From assembly GCF_018617385.1 (NCBI RefSeq), contig NZ_JACSKA010000001.1, positions 1,373,179 to 1,437,178 of the forward strand: a stretch of 64,000 bases of DNA. Reading direction: 5' to 3'. The position numbers and the translations under genes are program-made. The notes beneath the pieces are model-generated. The model ran no database searches. It was not told the DNA's origin and saw nothing but the letters and a program-made list of their open reading frames with translations. The DNA comes from Exiguobacterium sp018617385. Its GTDB lineage: Bacteria; Bacillota; Bacilli; Exiguobacteriales; Exiguobacteriaceae. How positions within the stretch are numbered: position 1 is the first letter of the stretch; each line of letters begins with the position of its first letter. This document shows positions 8,574-17,155 of the stretch, piece by piece.

Positions 8574-8663
8574 TCATTTTTTCCGTCGTGAATAAATGGT
8601 TCCTAATAAAATGAGGATGAGAATAAACCAGATTCCCGTATACATGAGGATTTCGGTGAACAT
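8574..8663 (-). CDS. 29-residue single-span membrane protein
   Basis: Too short for routine gene finding, but it has a near-ideal AGGAGGAG ribosome binding site 4-5 nt before ATG. It encodes a short polar start, one hydrophobic span (residues 8-22, rich in I and L) and a basic tail SRRKK, so the C-terminus should be cytoplasmic. Its stop is directly next to the stop of the convergent antiporter. A hairpin separates it from gltD, so it may depend on read-through from gltBD. I do not recognise the family. A toxin-like or regulatory small membrane protein is possible; neither is shown. Confidence 0.6.
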   Translation of the reverse strand: MFTEILMYTGIWFILILILLGTIYSRRKK

Positions 8664-8686
8664 AAAACTCCTCCTAAACAAAAGAT

Positions 8687-8710
8687 AAGGAGCGACGGCT
8701 GTCGCTCCTT
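8687..8710. terminator. Hairpin between the antiporter and gltD
   Basis: Perfect 10-bp stem AAGGAGCGAC / GTCGCTCCTT with a 4-nt loop. The T run is good on the plus strand (TTTTT) and weak on the minus strand, so gltBD transcripts may leak into the small gene at 8574. Confidence 0.75.
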
Positions 8711-8711
8711 T

Positions 8712-10163
8712 TTATGATGAGGTTTTTAATTCGGTCTTGCAAGTGTCGAGATACGCATCGACGACCTCTGCCACTTCTCGTCCTTCCCGAATCGCCCATA
8801 CGATCAGGCTTTGCCCTCGCTTGGCATCCCCCGCGACAAAGACGTTTTCCGTTGCCGTCTGGAAATCTGTCGTCTTCTCGACACCGATTTTCCGCAACTC
8901 GTGCTCTGGTCGTTCAAATCCAATGGCGACGAGGATGAGGTCCGCCGGATAAATCTCGAGGGAATCCTCTTCCACAAAGAACGTCGCCTGTCCATCTGGA
9001 TTGACCACTTTCGTCATCCGCTCCGTCTCGATTCCGGTGACACGTCCTTCTTTCGTGACGATTTGGTTGGAGCGAATCAAATACGTTCTCGGGTCTTTCT
9101 CATAGACCGCGAGTGATTCCGCATACGCATAATCCGTCGTAAGCGTGTCCGGTTGAAGTGGCCAAGGCTTCTCTGGTGCACGAAGCAACCCTTTTGACGG
9201 GTGCTTCCCAAATTGAACGACTGATTTTGCACCTTGACGGATTGCCGTCGCCACACAGTCGGCTCCTGTATCTCCACCCCCGATGACGATGACATTTTTG
9301 TCTTTGGCGTCATGTTCTGGTGATCGGGTCGTTCCTTTTCGCTCGTATATCGATGTCGTCAAATAATCCATCGCCATTTCAACACCACGTGCATCATCCC
9401 CGTCAATCCCGAGCGTACGCTGTTTTTGAGCGCCAGTCGCGAAAATCACCGCATCGTATTGGTTCCGAAGCGCCTCCACTGTCACATCTGTACCAACCTC
9501 AATATTCGTCCGGATGACGATTCCCTCTTGTTCGAGCAACCGAATGCGACGTCTCACGACATCCTTATCCAGTTTCATGTTCGGGATTCCGTACATGAGT
9601 AGCCCTCCCGGTTCATCAGCCTTCTCGATGATGGTGACCGAATGTCCGAGCTGGTTCAGTTGGTCGGCAGCCGCCAATCCAGCCGGCCCACTTCCGATGA
9701 TGGCGACTGTCATCCCGCTTCTTCGATGGACCGGCCTTGGTTTCACCCAACCTTCTTCAAATGCCCGATCGATGATGGTTCGTTCAATCGATTTGATCGC
9801 AACCGGATCTTCACTGATTCCGAGTGTACAAGACCCCTCACACGGTGCGGGACAAACTCGACCCGTAAACTCCGGGAAGTTATTTGTCTCCATCAATCGG
9901 TGATACGCTCCCATCCAGTCCGATTTGGTCACAAGCTTGTTCCACTCCGGGATATAGTTGTGAATAGGGCACCCAATCGTCTCTTGTCCAATCATATCCC
10001 CGACATGACAGAATGGAGTGCCACAGTCCATACAACGTGCAGCCTGCTGTTTGACCGATTCGTCATCCATTCGTGTCGCATATTCTTCATAATCCTTCAC
10101 TCGCTCATCCACAAGACGCTCAGGTAATGTGGACCGTGCGATGTTTAAAAAGTTATGTTTCAT
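8712..10163 (-). CDS. gltD: Glutamate synthase small subunit (NADPH)
   Basis: A 483-residue flavoprotein that passes electrons from NADPH to the large subunit. The N-terminal part carries the cysteines of iron-sulfur clusters (CMDCGTPFCH, GCPIHN, CPAPCEGSCTLG). The FAD-binding motif GSGPAGLAAADQL lies at about 160 and the NADPH-binding motif GGGDTGADC at about 295. A final AGDAKRGQSLIVWAI closes the FAD site. The start ATG overlaps the gltB stop by 4 nt (ATGA), so the two subunits are translationally coupled. In Bacillus the pair is controlled by nitrogen and carbon status; no gltC gene lies next to it here. Confidence 0.97.
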   Translation of the reverse strand: MKHNFLNIARSTLPERLVDERVKDYEEYATRMDDESVKQQAARCMDCGTPFCHVGDMIGQETIGCPIHNYIPEWNKLVTKSDWMGAYHRLMETNNFPEFTGRVCPAPCEGSCTLGISEDPVAIKSIERTIIDRAFEEGWVKPRPVHRRSGMTVAIIGSGPAGLAAADQLNQLGHSVTIIEKADEPGGLLMYGIPNMKLDKDVVRRRIRLLEQEGIVIRTNIEVGTDVTVEALRNQYDAVIFATGAQKQRTLGIDGDDARGVEMAMDYLTTSIYERKGTTRSPEHDAKDKNVIVIGGGDTGADCVATAIRQGAKSVVQFGKHPSKGLLRAPEKPWPLQPDTLTTDYAYAESLAVYEKDPRTYLIRSNQIVTKEGRVTGIETERMTKVVNPDGQATFFVEEDSLEIYPADLILVAIGFERPEHELRKIGVEKTTDFQTATENVFVAGDAKRGQSLIVWAIREGREVAEVVDAYLDTCKTELKTSS

Positions 10164-13100
10164 GCGTTACCCCCCTCAGTCACAACCCGGAACAATTCAA
10201 GTGCTCGGTCCGCTTCGCTCAATTCCGGTCGATTCGCCTCGATTTGACGCATAACGTCCAATACATTCGCATAATCTCGTGGAACGACCTTTACAAAGTG
10301 AGGGCGAGCTTGTTCGAACGACTCTAAAATGGTCCGTGCCTTGACACTGTCTGTATGAAACTGATGCGCTTCGAGAAGTGCATAAATTTGTTCCATATCT
10401 TCATCGTTCAATTCTTTCACGACGGAGACGAGCTCCTCGTTGACGAGTCGATCGTACGCTTGATCCCCATAAATATATGCGACGCCACCTGACATGCCGG
10501 CTGCAAAGTTCCGTCCGACATCACCGAGGACGAGAACCGTTCCCCCGGTCATATACTCACATCCATGATCGCCGACTCCTTCGACGACTGCCGTCGCCCC
10601 GGAATTTCGAACGGCAAAACGCTCGCCGACGTGACCGTTAAAGAAAGCTTGTCCGCTCGTCGCTCCGTACAAGCAGACGTTTCCGGCAATCATTTGTTTA
10701 CTTTCATCAAACGGTGCATGTTTTTCAGAGATCAATGCTAATTTCCCACCGCTCAAGCCTTTCCCGATATAATCATTGGCATCCCCGATGACGGAAATGG
10801 TGATTCCTCGCGGTAAAAATGCTCCTAAACTTTGTCCGGCTGACCCACTGAGGCGCAGCGAGATGGTATCGTCCGCTAAACCGACCTGACCGTGAACTTT
10901 CGTCACTTCAAACCCCAACTGTGTTCCGACGGCACGATCGGTGTTTCGGATGCGACCAACGAAGAATGTCGGTTGCAACGAGCTGATTGACCGTGAGACT
11001 GCCGGAATCAATTTTCGGTGATCATAGGAACGGTATGCCGGGTGAGCGACTTCTTCACGCTCAGGAAGTGGTGTCGGCATCGAGAGCATCGGTGCTAAAT
11101 CTAACCGTTTTGCTTTCGGATGTTTCGTCTTCCATTCACTTTCTTCGAGAAGATCCGTTCGACCAATCACGTCGTCTAATGATGTCGCACCGAGTGATGC
11201 TAAAATTTCTCGTACTTCTTCTGCCAAGAACGTCATCAGGTTGACGACGTGTTCTGGTTTCCCCATAAATTTCTGACGAAGCACAGGGTCCTGTGTCGCC
11301 ACACCGACCGGACACGTATCTAAATGGCATGCACGCATCATAATACATCCAAGGACGACGAGTGGCGCTGTCGCAAACGCAAATTCTTCCGCCCCGAAGA
11401 TGGCAGCTAGGACGATGTCTCGCCCCGTCATGAGCTTTCCGTCCGTCTCAAGTGTGACTCTCCCCCGTAACCCGTTCAACGCGAGCGTTTGATGCGTCTC
11501 TAAGAGTCCAAGTTCCCAAGGAAGACCTGTGTGCTTGATCGATGTCTTTGGAGAAGCACCGGTTCCACCATCATATCCACTGATGACAATCGTATCGGCA
11601 TTCGCTTTCGCGACACCGGCTGCAATCGTCCCGACGCCTGACTTCGAGACAAGTTTGACACTGATTTTCGCCTTCGGGTTTACATGCTTTAAGTCAAAGA
11701 TGAGTTGGGCCAAGTCCTCAATCGAATAAATATCGTGATGTGGAGGCGGTGAGATGAGTCCAACCCCCGGAACGGATCCACGCACTTCGGCGACCCATGG
11801 GTACACCTTATTTCCAGGAAGTTGGCCACCCTCACCCGGTTTTGCCCCTTGCGCCATCTTGATTTGAATTTCATCGGCATGGTAAAGATATTCTGCCGTC
11901 ACCCCGAATCGTCCGCTTGCGACTTGCTTGATGCGGCTGATGCGTTCGTTTCCAAACTCATCCGGGACGAAGCGGGCCCGGTCTTCCCCGCCTTCTCCGG
12001 AGTTACTTTTCGCACCAATCTGATTCATGGCGATAGCGAGCGTTTCATGCGCCTCTTTCGACAAGGACCCGAATGACATCGCGCCTGTCTTAAAACGGCG
12101 AACGATCGACGTGACTGGCTCTACTTCTTCGAGCGGGACAGGACGTTGTGTTTTAAATGCAAACAACTGTCGAATGAACTGTCCTGATGATTCATGTAAC
12201 TTCACATAAGCATCATAATATTTACGTTCATTCTCACGACAGGCACGTTGCAACAAATGAATCGTCTTCGGATTGAATGCATGTTCTTCTCCGTCTGCAC
12301 GCCATTGGAAATCACTTCCCGCCTCGAGCGGACGATTCGTCGCATAGGCGGACGTATGGAGTGTTCTCGCTTCGTCTTCAAGTTCTTCAAATCCGATTCC
12401 AGACAGTTGGGACGTCGTTCCCCTGAAATGCGTCTCGATCAAATCACGGTCTAATCCGACGGCTTCGAAAATTTGGGCCCCACGGTAGCTTTGAATGGTC
12501 GAGATACCCATTTTCGACATGATTTTGACGATGCCTTCGACGACTGCTTTTTGATACGAGCGAATGGCCTCTTCAAATGAATGCGCAATTTGTTCTCGTT
12601 CGACTAAATCTCGTATCGTCGCATAGGCTACGTAAGGATATACCGCATCTGCCCCATACCCAATCAAGGTCGCTGCCTGATGCACTTCTCGGACTTCACC
12701 GCTCTCACAAATGAGACTACAGTTCGAGCGCAAGTTCTCTCGAATCAAGTGTTGATGGACCGCACTCAGTACGAGGAGAGACGGCATCGCAATCCGTTCA
12801 TTACTGACGAGACGGTCAGATAGGACGATCACGTTCGCACCATTTCGTACAATTTGGCTGACCTGTTGCAAAAGGGCTTCAAGCGACGCCTCTAAATCAT
12901 TTGTAAACGTCGTATCGACTCGTTCGAGCTTGAGCTTCTCGGCAAGTTGCTTGAGGGTTGCACCATCAATCATCGGATGATTCAACCACACACGTTTCGC
13001 GTGACCTCGTCCGGTATGGACCGGATCTCCTTGCGGACCAATCCAAGTAAACGTAGCCGTGACAATTTTCTCCCGTAACGCGTCGATTGGCGGGTTGGTC

Positions 13101-14599
13101 ACTTGCGCGAAGTGTTGTTTGAAATAATGGAACAAGGAACGGGGCCGTGTCGAGAGCACCGCGATTGGTTGGTCATGCCCCATCGAGCCGATTGGATCTT
13201 TTTCGTCTTTGATTAACGGAACCATATACTGTTCAATGTCTTCTTTCGTATATCCAAACGCACGTTGCACACGTCCGAGTTCAAGTAGTTCTTCTTCAAC
13301 GACCCCTCGATCCTCAAGGGTCATCATCTGCTTAAGCCATTTGTGATAAGGCTCTGACTTCGCAATCGTCTCTTTGATCTCATGATCAGGGATCAATCGC
13401 TTTTCAATCAAGTCGATCAACAACAACTGTCCTGGTCTTAGACGTTGTTTGGATTTGACGTTCTCTGCGTCAACCGGAATGACTCCTGTTTCAGAGGAGA
13501 GAATCAATTCCCCGTCCAATGTTTCGACATAACGCATCGGACGCAAGCCGTTACGATCTAAAATTGCTCCGATTTGCCTTCCATCTGTGAAGACGACTCC
13601 AGTCGGTCCATCCCACGGCTCCATGATGGATGAATGATACTGATAAAAGTCGCGCTTGAACGGTTCCATCTTTCCTTCGACAAATGGTTCAGGAATCAAC
13701 ATCATCGCCGTGTGGGCGATCGAGCGACCTGTTCGTGTGAAGAATTCAAAAGCGTTATCGAGCATGGACGAGTCGCTCCCATCCTCTTGAAGCACAGGGA
13801 ACAAGTGTTGAACGTCTTCGAATAAGTCTGTTGACGTGACCCCTTCCCGTGCTCGCATCGCATCGATATTCCCTCGTAGCGTGTTGATTTCTCCATTATG
13901 AACAATCATTCGATTGGGATGCGCCCGTTCCCATGACGGAAATGTATTTGTAGAAAAGCGAGAATGGACGATGCCGAACGTGCTTTTATAGTGAGGAGAT
14001 TGCAAGTCCAAATAAAATGCTGCGATTTGATTTGGCGTCAACATCCCTTTATATACGATCGTTCTCGTTGACAGGCTTGCGATATATAGGCGTAATGATT
14101 CGACTTTTTCGATTTTCCGACGAAGTTCATAGAAGACGCGTTCATTCGCATCCTCGTCTAGGAATGGACATGAGATAAACCATTGATAGATGACTGGTTG
14201 TTTGACCCGCGCATGCTCCCCGATTTGCATCGGGTCGACAGGTACTTCGCGCCATTCGATCGTCGAACAATCCAGTTCATCCGCCATCCGTTCCATCAAC
14301 GTGATTTTTTCGTGAAGCTGATTCTCAGACGGCTGAAAAAAAACCATTCCGACAGCGTAACGACCGAGTGACGGAAGGTTCATGGTTTGCGTAAACAATT
14401 CGTGTGGAATCTCAGTCATGATACCCGCCCCATCACCAGCATCGATGACACCTTGTCCTCCTCGGTGCTCTAAATTACATAACATGGAGAGCGATTTTTG
14501 GACGATTTCATGCTTCTTTAGCCCATGTAGATTGACGTAAAGTCCAATCCCACACGCATCTTTCTCAAATTTTGAGTCATACAAACCAATTCGACTCAT
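10160..14599 (-). CDS. gltB: Glutamate synthase large subunit
   Basis: A 1479-residue enzyme that makes two glutamates from glutamine and 2-oxoglutarate. The protein begins MSRIGLYDSKFEKDAC followed by GIG, so a short propeptide of 15 residues would be removed to expose Cys16 as the amidotransferase nucleophile. The FMN/synthase domain carries SGYDGGTGASP and the 3Fe-4S motif CIMMRACHLDTC; the C-terminal beta-helix follows. I placed the start at the ATG at 14597-14599, 8 nt after AAAGGGG; a GTG six codons earlier lies on the upstream side of that site. The name follows E. coli usage; in B. subtilis the large subunit is GltA. Confidence 0.97.
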   Translation of the reverse strand: MSRIGLYDSKFEKDACGIGLYVNLHGLKKHEIVQKSLSMLCNLEHRGGQGVIDAGDGAGIMTEIPHELFTQTMNLPSLGRYAVGMVFFQPSENQLHEKITLMERMADELDCSTIEWREVPVDPMQIGEHARVKQPVIYQWFISCPFLDEDANERVFYELRRKIEKVESLRLYIASLSTRTIVYKGMLTPNQIAAFYLDLQSPHYKSTFGIVHSRFSTNTFPSWERAHPNRMIVHNGEINTLRGNIDAMRAREGVTSTDLFEDVQHLFPVLQEDGSDSSMLDNAFEFFTRTGRSIAHTAMMLIPEPFVEGKMEPFKRDFYQYHSSIMEPWDGPTGVVFTDGRQIGAILDRNGLRPMRYVETLDGELILSSETGVIPVDAENVKSKQRLRPGQLLLIDLIEKRLIPDHEIKETIAKSEPYHKWLKQMMTLEDRGVVEEELLELGRVQRAFGYTKEDIEQYMVPLIKDEKDPIGSMGHDQPIAVLSTRPRSLFHYFKQHFAQVTNPPIDALREKIVTATFTWIGPQGDPVHTGRGHAKRVWLNHPMIDGATLKQLAEKLKLERVDTTFTNDLEASLEALLQQVSQIVRNGANVIVLSDRLVSNERIAMPSLLVLSAVHQHLIRENLRSNCSLICESGEVREVHQAATLIGYGADAVYPYVAYATIRDLVEREQIAHSFEEAIRSYQKAVVEGIVKIMSKMGISTIQSYRGAQIFEAVGLDRDLIETHFRGTTSQLSGIGFEELEDEARTLHTSAYATNRPLEAGSDFQWRADGEEHAFNPKTIHLLQRACRENERKYYDAYVKLHESSGQFIRQLFAFKTQRPVPLEEVEPVTSIVRRFKTGAMSFGSLSKEAHETLAIAMNQIGAKSNSGEGGEDRARFVPDEFGNERISRIKQVASGRFGVTAEYLYHADEIQIKMAQGAKPGEGGQLPGNKVYPWVAEVRGSVPGVGLISPPPHHDIYSIEDLAQLIFDLKHVNPKAKISVKLVSKSGVGTIAAGVAKANADTIVISGYDGGTGASPKTSIKHTGLPWELGLLETHQTLALNGLRGRVTLETDGKLMTGRDIVLAAIFGAEEFAFATAPLVVLGCIMMRACHLDTCPVGVATQDPVLRQKFMGKPEHVVNLMTFLAEEVREILASLGATSLDDVIGRTDLLEESEWKTKHPKAKRLDLAPMLSMPTPLPEREEVAHPAYRSYDHRKLIPAVSRSISSLQPTFFVGRIRNTDRAVGTQLGFEVTKVHGQVGLADDTISLRLSGSAGQSLGAFLPRGITISVIGDANDYIGKGLSGGKLALISEKHAPFDESKQMIAGNVCLYGATSGQAFFNGHVGERFAVRNSGATAVVEGVGDHGCEYMTGGTVLVLGDVGRNFAAGMSGGVAYIYGDQAYDRLVNEELVSVVKELNDEDMEQIYALLEAHQFHTDSVKARTILESFEQARPHFVKVVPRDYANVLDVMRQIEANRPELSEADRALELFRVVTEGGNA

Positions 14600-14686
14600 A
14601 TCATCGACCCCTTTCACTCACAGTTTCGTAATTAACATTCTGTTCTAAATATTCTGAAAAATCAAGTGAGTTGCATGCATTTTTGC

Positions 14687-14716
14687 ATAATAGGAATCTC
14701 ATTCAGTCATATTGAA
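14687..14716 (-). promoter_or_regulatory. Probable gltB promoter
   Basis: On the minus strand TTCAAT (14711-14716) - 18 nt - TATTAT (14687-14692), about 90 nt upstream of the gltB start. No further structure stands out in the rest of this 230-bp gap. Confidence 0.45.
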
Positions 14717-14726
14717 AGCGTATACA
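14713..14726 (-). promoter_or_regulatory. cre-like site over the gltB -35 region
   Basis: TGTATACGCTTTCA on the minus strand agrees with the cre consensus at all but one position and overlaps the predicted -35 element. Confidence 0.45.
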
Positions 14727-14823
14727 TGACTGTTATCAATGGATTTATCGTTTTTAGTTATGTTCGATAAAGAATAAATATCCATAAATATTATTTATTT
14801 ATAGGTTCTTCAGAACATAAAAA

Positions 14824-14846
14824 AAGGATATCCTGAAGATACCCTT
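14824..14846 (-). terminator. Terminator of the TspO-like gene
   Basis: Stem AAGGGTATC / GATATCCTT (one G-T pair) with a 5-nt loop, followed on the minus strand by TTTTTT. Confidence 0.85.
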
Positions 14847-14853
14847 TTCTTGA

Positions 14854-15612
14854 TTATTGTTCTACTGTTTTACGCGGATGATGTAAAAACGATTTCGGAC
14901 GTTTCCACAAAATCAAACCGATATACCCAATCGCAAGCAATGCGAGGGCGCTGACAATTACAACATAGAGTGTGCCTTCTTCGATTCTCGCAAAGATTCC
15001 GATATACGCCCAGACGAATACGAGTGGATAGATGAAATCATGATGCCACCACATAAAGAGAAGGGCAAGAATCACACCGACCATCAGCATAAGAGAGGTC
15101 CAGGCGAGTTCATCAAGACCTAACAGCGACGTGATCTGTTCCGTCTTCATCACAACGAACGTGTTGACGATGGTCGCGACTGATACCCAGCCGATGTAGA
15201 TGGAGAACGGGAACCGATCGAGCCAGCTCGTAGACGTTCGAAAAGCGATATAATACAACCAGCACAGCGTAGCCAGGAACAACACCATGATGATCAGTGA
15301 GACGACAAACCATTCGTTCGTGAATGCCAATAGCCATAAACCATTCAGCACGCAAGAGACTAAGAAACCGGCTTTCATCCGCTCGGCTTGACGATTCGCC
15401 GTCGTCCCTTTCTTCAACTGGAGCACCAGCCAGACGAGTAGCGCGACATAGATGACACCCCAAATCGAGAAGGCGTACCCTGCCGGCTTAAAGTAGATAT
15501 CGATGCGGTCCGAAACCGCCGCGTTGTCGCCGCTCGCAAAGTAGTTGATGACGACGGTCGCTAAAAAAGCAACCCAGTTTACAATCGGCCATTTTGATAA
15601 GTCCATAAGCAC
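14854..15612 (-). CDS. TspO/MBR-like tryptophan-rich membrane protein
   Basis: A 252-residue membrane protein with about seven hydrophobic segments. The motif PAGYAFSIWGVIYV in the second segment is the TspO/MBR signature (PPxWxFxxxW-like), and the protein is rich in Trp. It is longer than the five-helix TspO of about 160 residues, so it belongs to the extended subgroup. TspO proteins bind porphyrins and are linked to stress; B. subtilis ytaB is SigB-dependent. The start is unusual: the strong AAAAGGAGGTG site is 26 nt away, separated by a perfect 7-bp hairpin that ends exactly at the GTG at 15612. An ATG at 15606 is the alternative. Confidence 0.82.
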   Translation of the reverse strand: MLMDLSKWPIVNWVAFLATVVINYFASGDNAAVSDRIDIYFKPAGYAFSIWGVIYVALLVWLVLQLKKGTTANRQAERMKAGFLVSCVLNGLWLLAFTNEWFVVSLIIMVLFLATLCWLYYIAFRTSTSWLDRFPFSIYIGWVSVATIVNTFVVMKTEQITSLLGLDELAWTSLMLMVGVILALLFMWWHHDFIYPLVFVWAYIGIFARIEEGTLYVVIVSALALLAIGYIGLILWKRPKSFLHHPRKTVEQ

Positions 15613-15645
15613 GATCTTCTAAATGAAGATCAAACACCTCCTTTT
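15613..15645 (-). promoter_or_regulatory. Shine-Dalgarno separated from its start by a hairpin
   Basis: AAAAGGAGGTG lies at 15635-15645. The stem GATCTTC / GAAGATC (15613-15631, 5-nt loop) follows 5 nt after GGAGG and ends next to the GTG start. Folding the hairpin gives an effective spacing of 5 nt; unfolded, the spacing is 24 nt, too long for initiation. An in-frame TAG inside the hairpin excludes any start closer to the site. Confidence 0.6.
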
Positions 15646-15660
15646 GTAACATAATATTCA

Positions 15661-15686
15661 ATACCCGCATCCATGTGACTCTACAC
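15661..15686 (-). promoter_or_regulatory. Weak SigB-like promoter for the TspO-like gene
   Basis: On the minus strand GTGTAG - 14 nt - GGGTAT. The -10 is ideal for SigB; the -35 departs from GTTTAA. It lies about 50 bp upstream of the start. Confidence 0.35.
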
Positions 15687-15693
15687 GTACAAA

Positions 15694-15863
15694 GGGGCTC
15701 GCATATGCGAGCCCCCAGACTGTAGACAAAGTACAGGTCTTATGCCCAATCCGGACACGGCTCGCTTTCCTAGGGGCAAGCAGGGAGCCGCATCGCGACT
15801 GCGTCACTGCTGGGTCTCCCTTTGCTTGCTATTCCCGCAGGAGTCTCGCCTGCCCGTGCTTGG
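15694..15863 (+). repeat. Structured intergenic repeat, copy A
   Basis: Starts with a perfect 22-bp palindrome (15694-15715, core CTCGCATATGCGAG). After 30 nt follows a long imperfect hairpin (15746-15863) with a 16-base block GGAGCCGCATCGCGAC shared exactly with copy B. Nested pairings include CCAA/TTGG, CACGG/CCGTG, GCAAGCA/TGCTTGC and GGAG/CTCC. Copy B lies in opposite orientation at 16125-16294. The paired arms differ between copies but keep pairing, which indicates selection on structure. Confidence 0.8.
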
Positions 15864-15885
15864 TCACCTTTTGTCCTCCGTCCCA

Positions 15886-15891
15886 TATAAT
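15886..15891 (+). promoter_or_regulatory. Perfect -10 element inside the repeat-bounded segment
   Basis: TATAAT at 15886-15891, 32 bp before the 53-codon ORF. No clear -35 at 17 bp; TTGGTC lies 20 bp upstream, at the end of repeat copy A. Confidence 0.4.
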
Positions 15892-15923
15892 GGTATGAGA
15901 AGAACACACAGGGGGCGGATCTA

Positions 15924-16085
15924 ATGATCAACAAGTCGACACAATCCATCCTTCACGGTCTGACGAACGGAACGGATGTTGAACAGCGACCCGAGGAGGA
16001 TGAGCTCGGCGTTTACCTCCCCTTTCCCCTAAAACATCGATTCAAAGTAAATACCGAGCTTTTTCTTCGGCCGTCGTGGCCTTAG
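15924..16085 (+). CDS. 53-residue hypothetical protein between inverted repeats
   Basis: ATG preceded by a GGGGGCGG site 5 nt away and by a TATAAT box. The product is soluble-looking and polar, with an acidic middle (QRPEEDELG) and a proline-aromatic C-terminus (YLPFPLKHRF, LRPSWP). I do not recognise it. It fills most of the space between two inverted structured repeats and ends before a 7-bp hairpin (CAAACGG / CCGTTTG, 16093-16120). It could be a real small gene carried with the repeats, or a chance frame; comparison with other genomes would decide. Confidence 0.45.
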   Translation: MINKSTQSILHGLTNGTDVEQRPEEDELGVYLPFPLKHRFKVNTELFLRPSWP

Positions 16086-16124
16086 AAAAAGACAAACGGC
16101 CGCCAGATGACGACCGTTTGCGTT

Positions 16125-16294
16125 GCTCGCCCGACGGCGCCCCGACTCCGACAGGAAAGCAATCCGACGGAGACCCAGCAGCGACCTAGGTCGCGATGCG
16201 GCTCCGGGATTGCCTGCGGAAAGCGTGGGCGCCGGACAGGCGAGCGATATGATTCATGTTAGTCAACAAGCTGAGGGCTCGCATATGCGAACCC
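16125..16294 (-). repeat. Structured intergenic repeat, copy B (inverted relative to copy A)
   Basis: Reads on the minus strand as copy A does on the plus strand: palindrome-like GGGTTCGCATATGCGAGCCC (16275-16294), a spacer, then a long hairpin (16125-16245). Nested arms are GCTCGCC/GGCGAGC, CGGCGCCC/GGGCGCCG, GCAATCC/GGATTGC and GCGAC/GTCGC. The block GGAGCCGCATCGCGAC is at 16190-16205. Its palindrome ends 8 bp from the aldo/keto reductase stop and may help terminate that gene, although no T run follows. Confidence 0.8.
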
Positions 16295-16302
16295 CTTCTC
16301 CA

Positions 16303-17115
16303 TTAAAAGTCGATTTCGTCTGGATCTGGTCCGAGACGTTCTCCAGTCGCCACTTGATCGATTTTCGCCAAATCGTCCGCATCGAGTGAGAAATCGAAAA
16401 CATCAAAGTTCTCACGGATCCGATGTGGTGTCACCGATTTCGGTAGCGCGACATGACCGGATTCAAGGTGCCAACGGAGCACAATCTGAGCCGGTGTCTT
16501 CCCATGTTTTTCTGCAATTTCAGAAAAGGCAGGGATGTCTAAAAACTTACCTTGCATAAGTGGACTCCACGCCTCGATCTGAATCCCTTCATCTTGACAG
16601 TAGTCCAACAAATCAGGTTGTGGGAGCTGTGGATGAAGTTCAACCTGATTGATGAGCGGGGCCATCAAACCGGCTTCTTTCAATGTTTCTAAATGGTGTT
16701 CTTTAAAGTTGGATACACCAATCGCTTTGATTTTCCCGGCTTCATATAAATCGATGAGATCTTTCCACGCATCGACAAACCCATCTACCGGCCAATGCAA
16801 CAGGCAAAGGTCCAAATAATCTGTCTGGAGTCGTTTTAACGAGTCTTCAAATGCCTCTTTCGTTTTGCCTTCACGAATGTCATCATTCCAGATCTTCGAC
16901 GTGATGAACAATTCTGAGCGATTTACACCTGAGAGATGAATTCCCTTCGCAACCCCATCCTCATTTTTATAGATTGCAGCCGTATCGATGTGACGATAGC
17001 CTGTTTTGATCGCTTCAACGACAGCAGCTGGTGCCTCGGTTTCATTATCGACCTTCCAGACCCCAAAGCCGATCATCGGAATTTCGACCTTATTTCGTAA
17101 TGTAGCGTAAAGCAT
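16303..17115 (-). CDS. Aldo/keto reductase
   Basis: A 270-residue NADPH-dependent (beta/alpha)8-barrel reductase of the AKR5-like group (compare B. subtilis YvgN/YtbE). The catalytic tetrad is visible as Asp and Tyr in RHIDTAAIYKNE, Lys in ITSKIWND and His in LCLLHWPVD. The C-terminal VALPKSVTPHRIREN binds the cofactor phosphate. Likely substrates are methylglyoxal and other reactive aldehydes. I chose the ATG at 17115, 9 nt after AAGGGG; an ATG at 17124 touches the site. A SigB-like promoter directly upstream suggests stress induction. Confidence 0.92.
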   Translation of the reverse strand: MLYATLRNKVEIPMIGFGVWKVDNETEAPAAVVEAIKTGYRHIDTAAIYKNEDGVAKGIHLSGVNRSELFITSKIWNDDIREGKTKEAFEDSLKRLQTDYLDLCLLHWPVDGFVDAWKDLIDLYEAGKIKAIGVSNFKEHHLETLKEAGLMAPLINQVELHPQLPQPDLLDYCQDEGIQIEAWSPLMQGKFLDIPAFSEIAEKHGKTPAQIVLRWHLESGHVALPKSVTPHRIRENFDVFDFSLDADDLAKIDQVATGERLGPDPDEIDF

Positions 17116-17155
17116 CTCATTCATCCCCTTTTCATTCTAACGAGCTGATTGTATC

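Noticed and set aside
9642..10127. 161-codon open frame on the plus strand
   Set aside because: Antisense shadow within gltD with odd His/Cys/Ser-rich composition.
16058..16091. Hairpin CTTTTTCT / AGAAAAAG at the end of the 53-codon ORF as a terminator
   Set aside because: The T run precedes rather than follows the stem on the plus strand, and the sequence after it is not T-rich; could still be a structural element.
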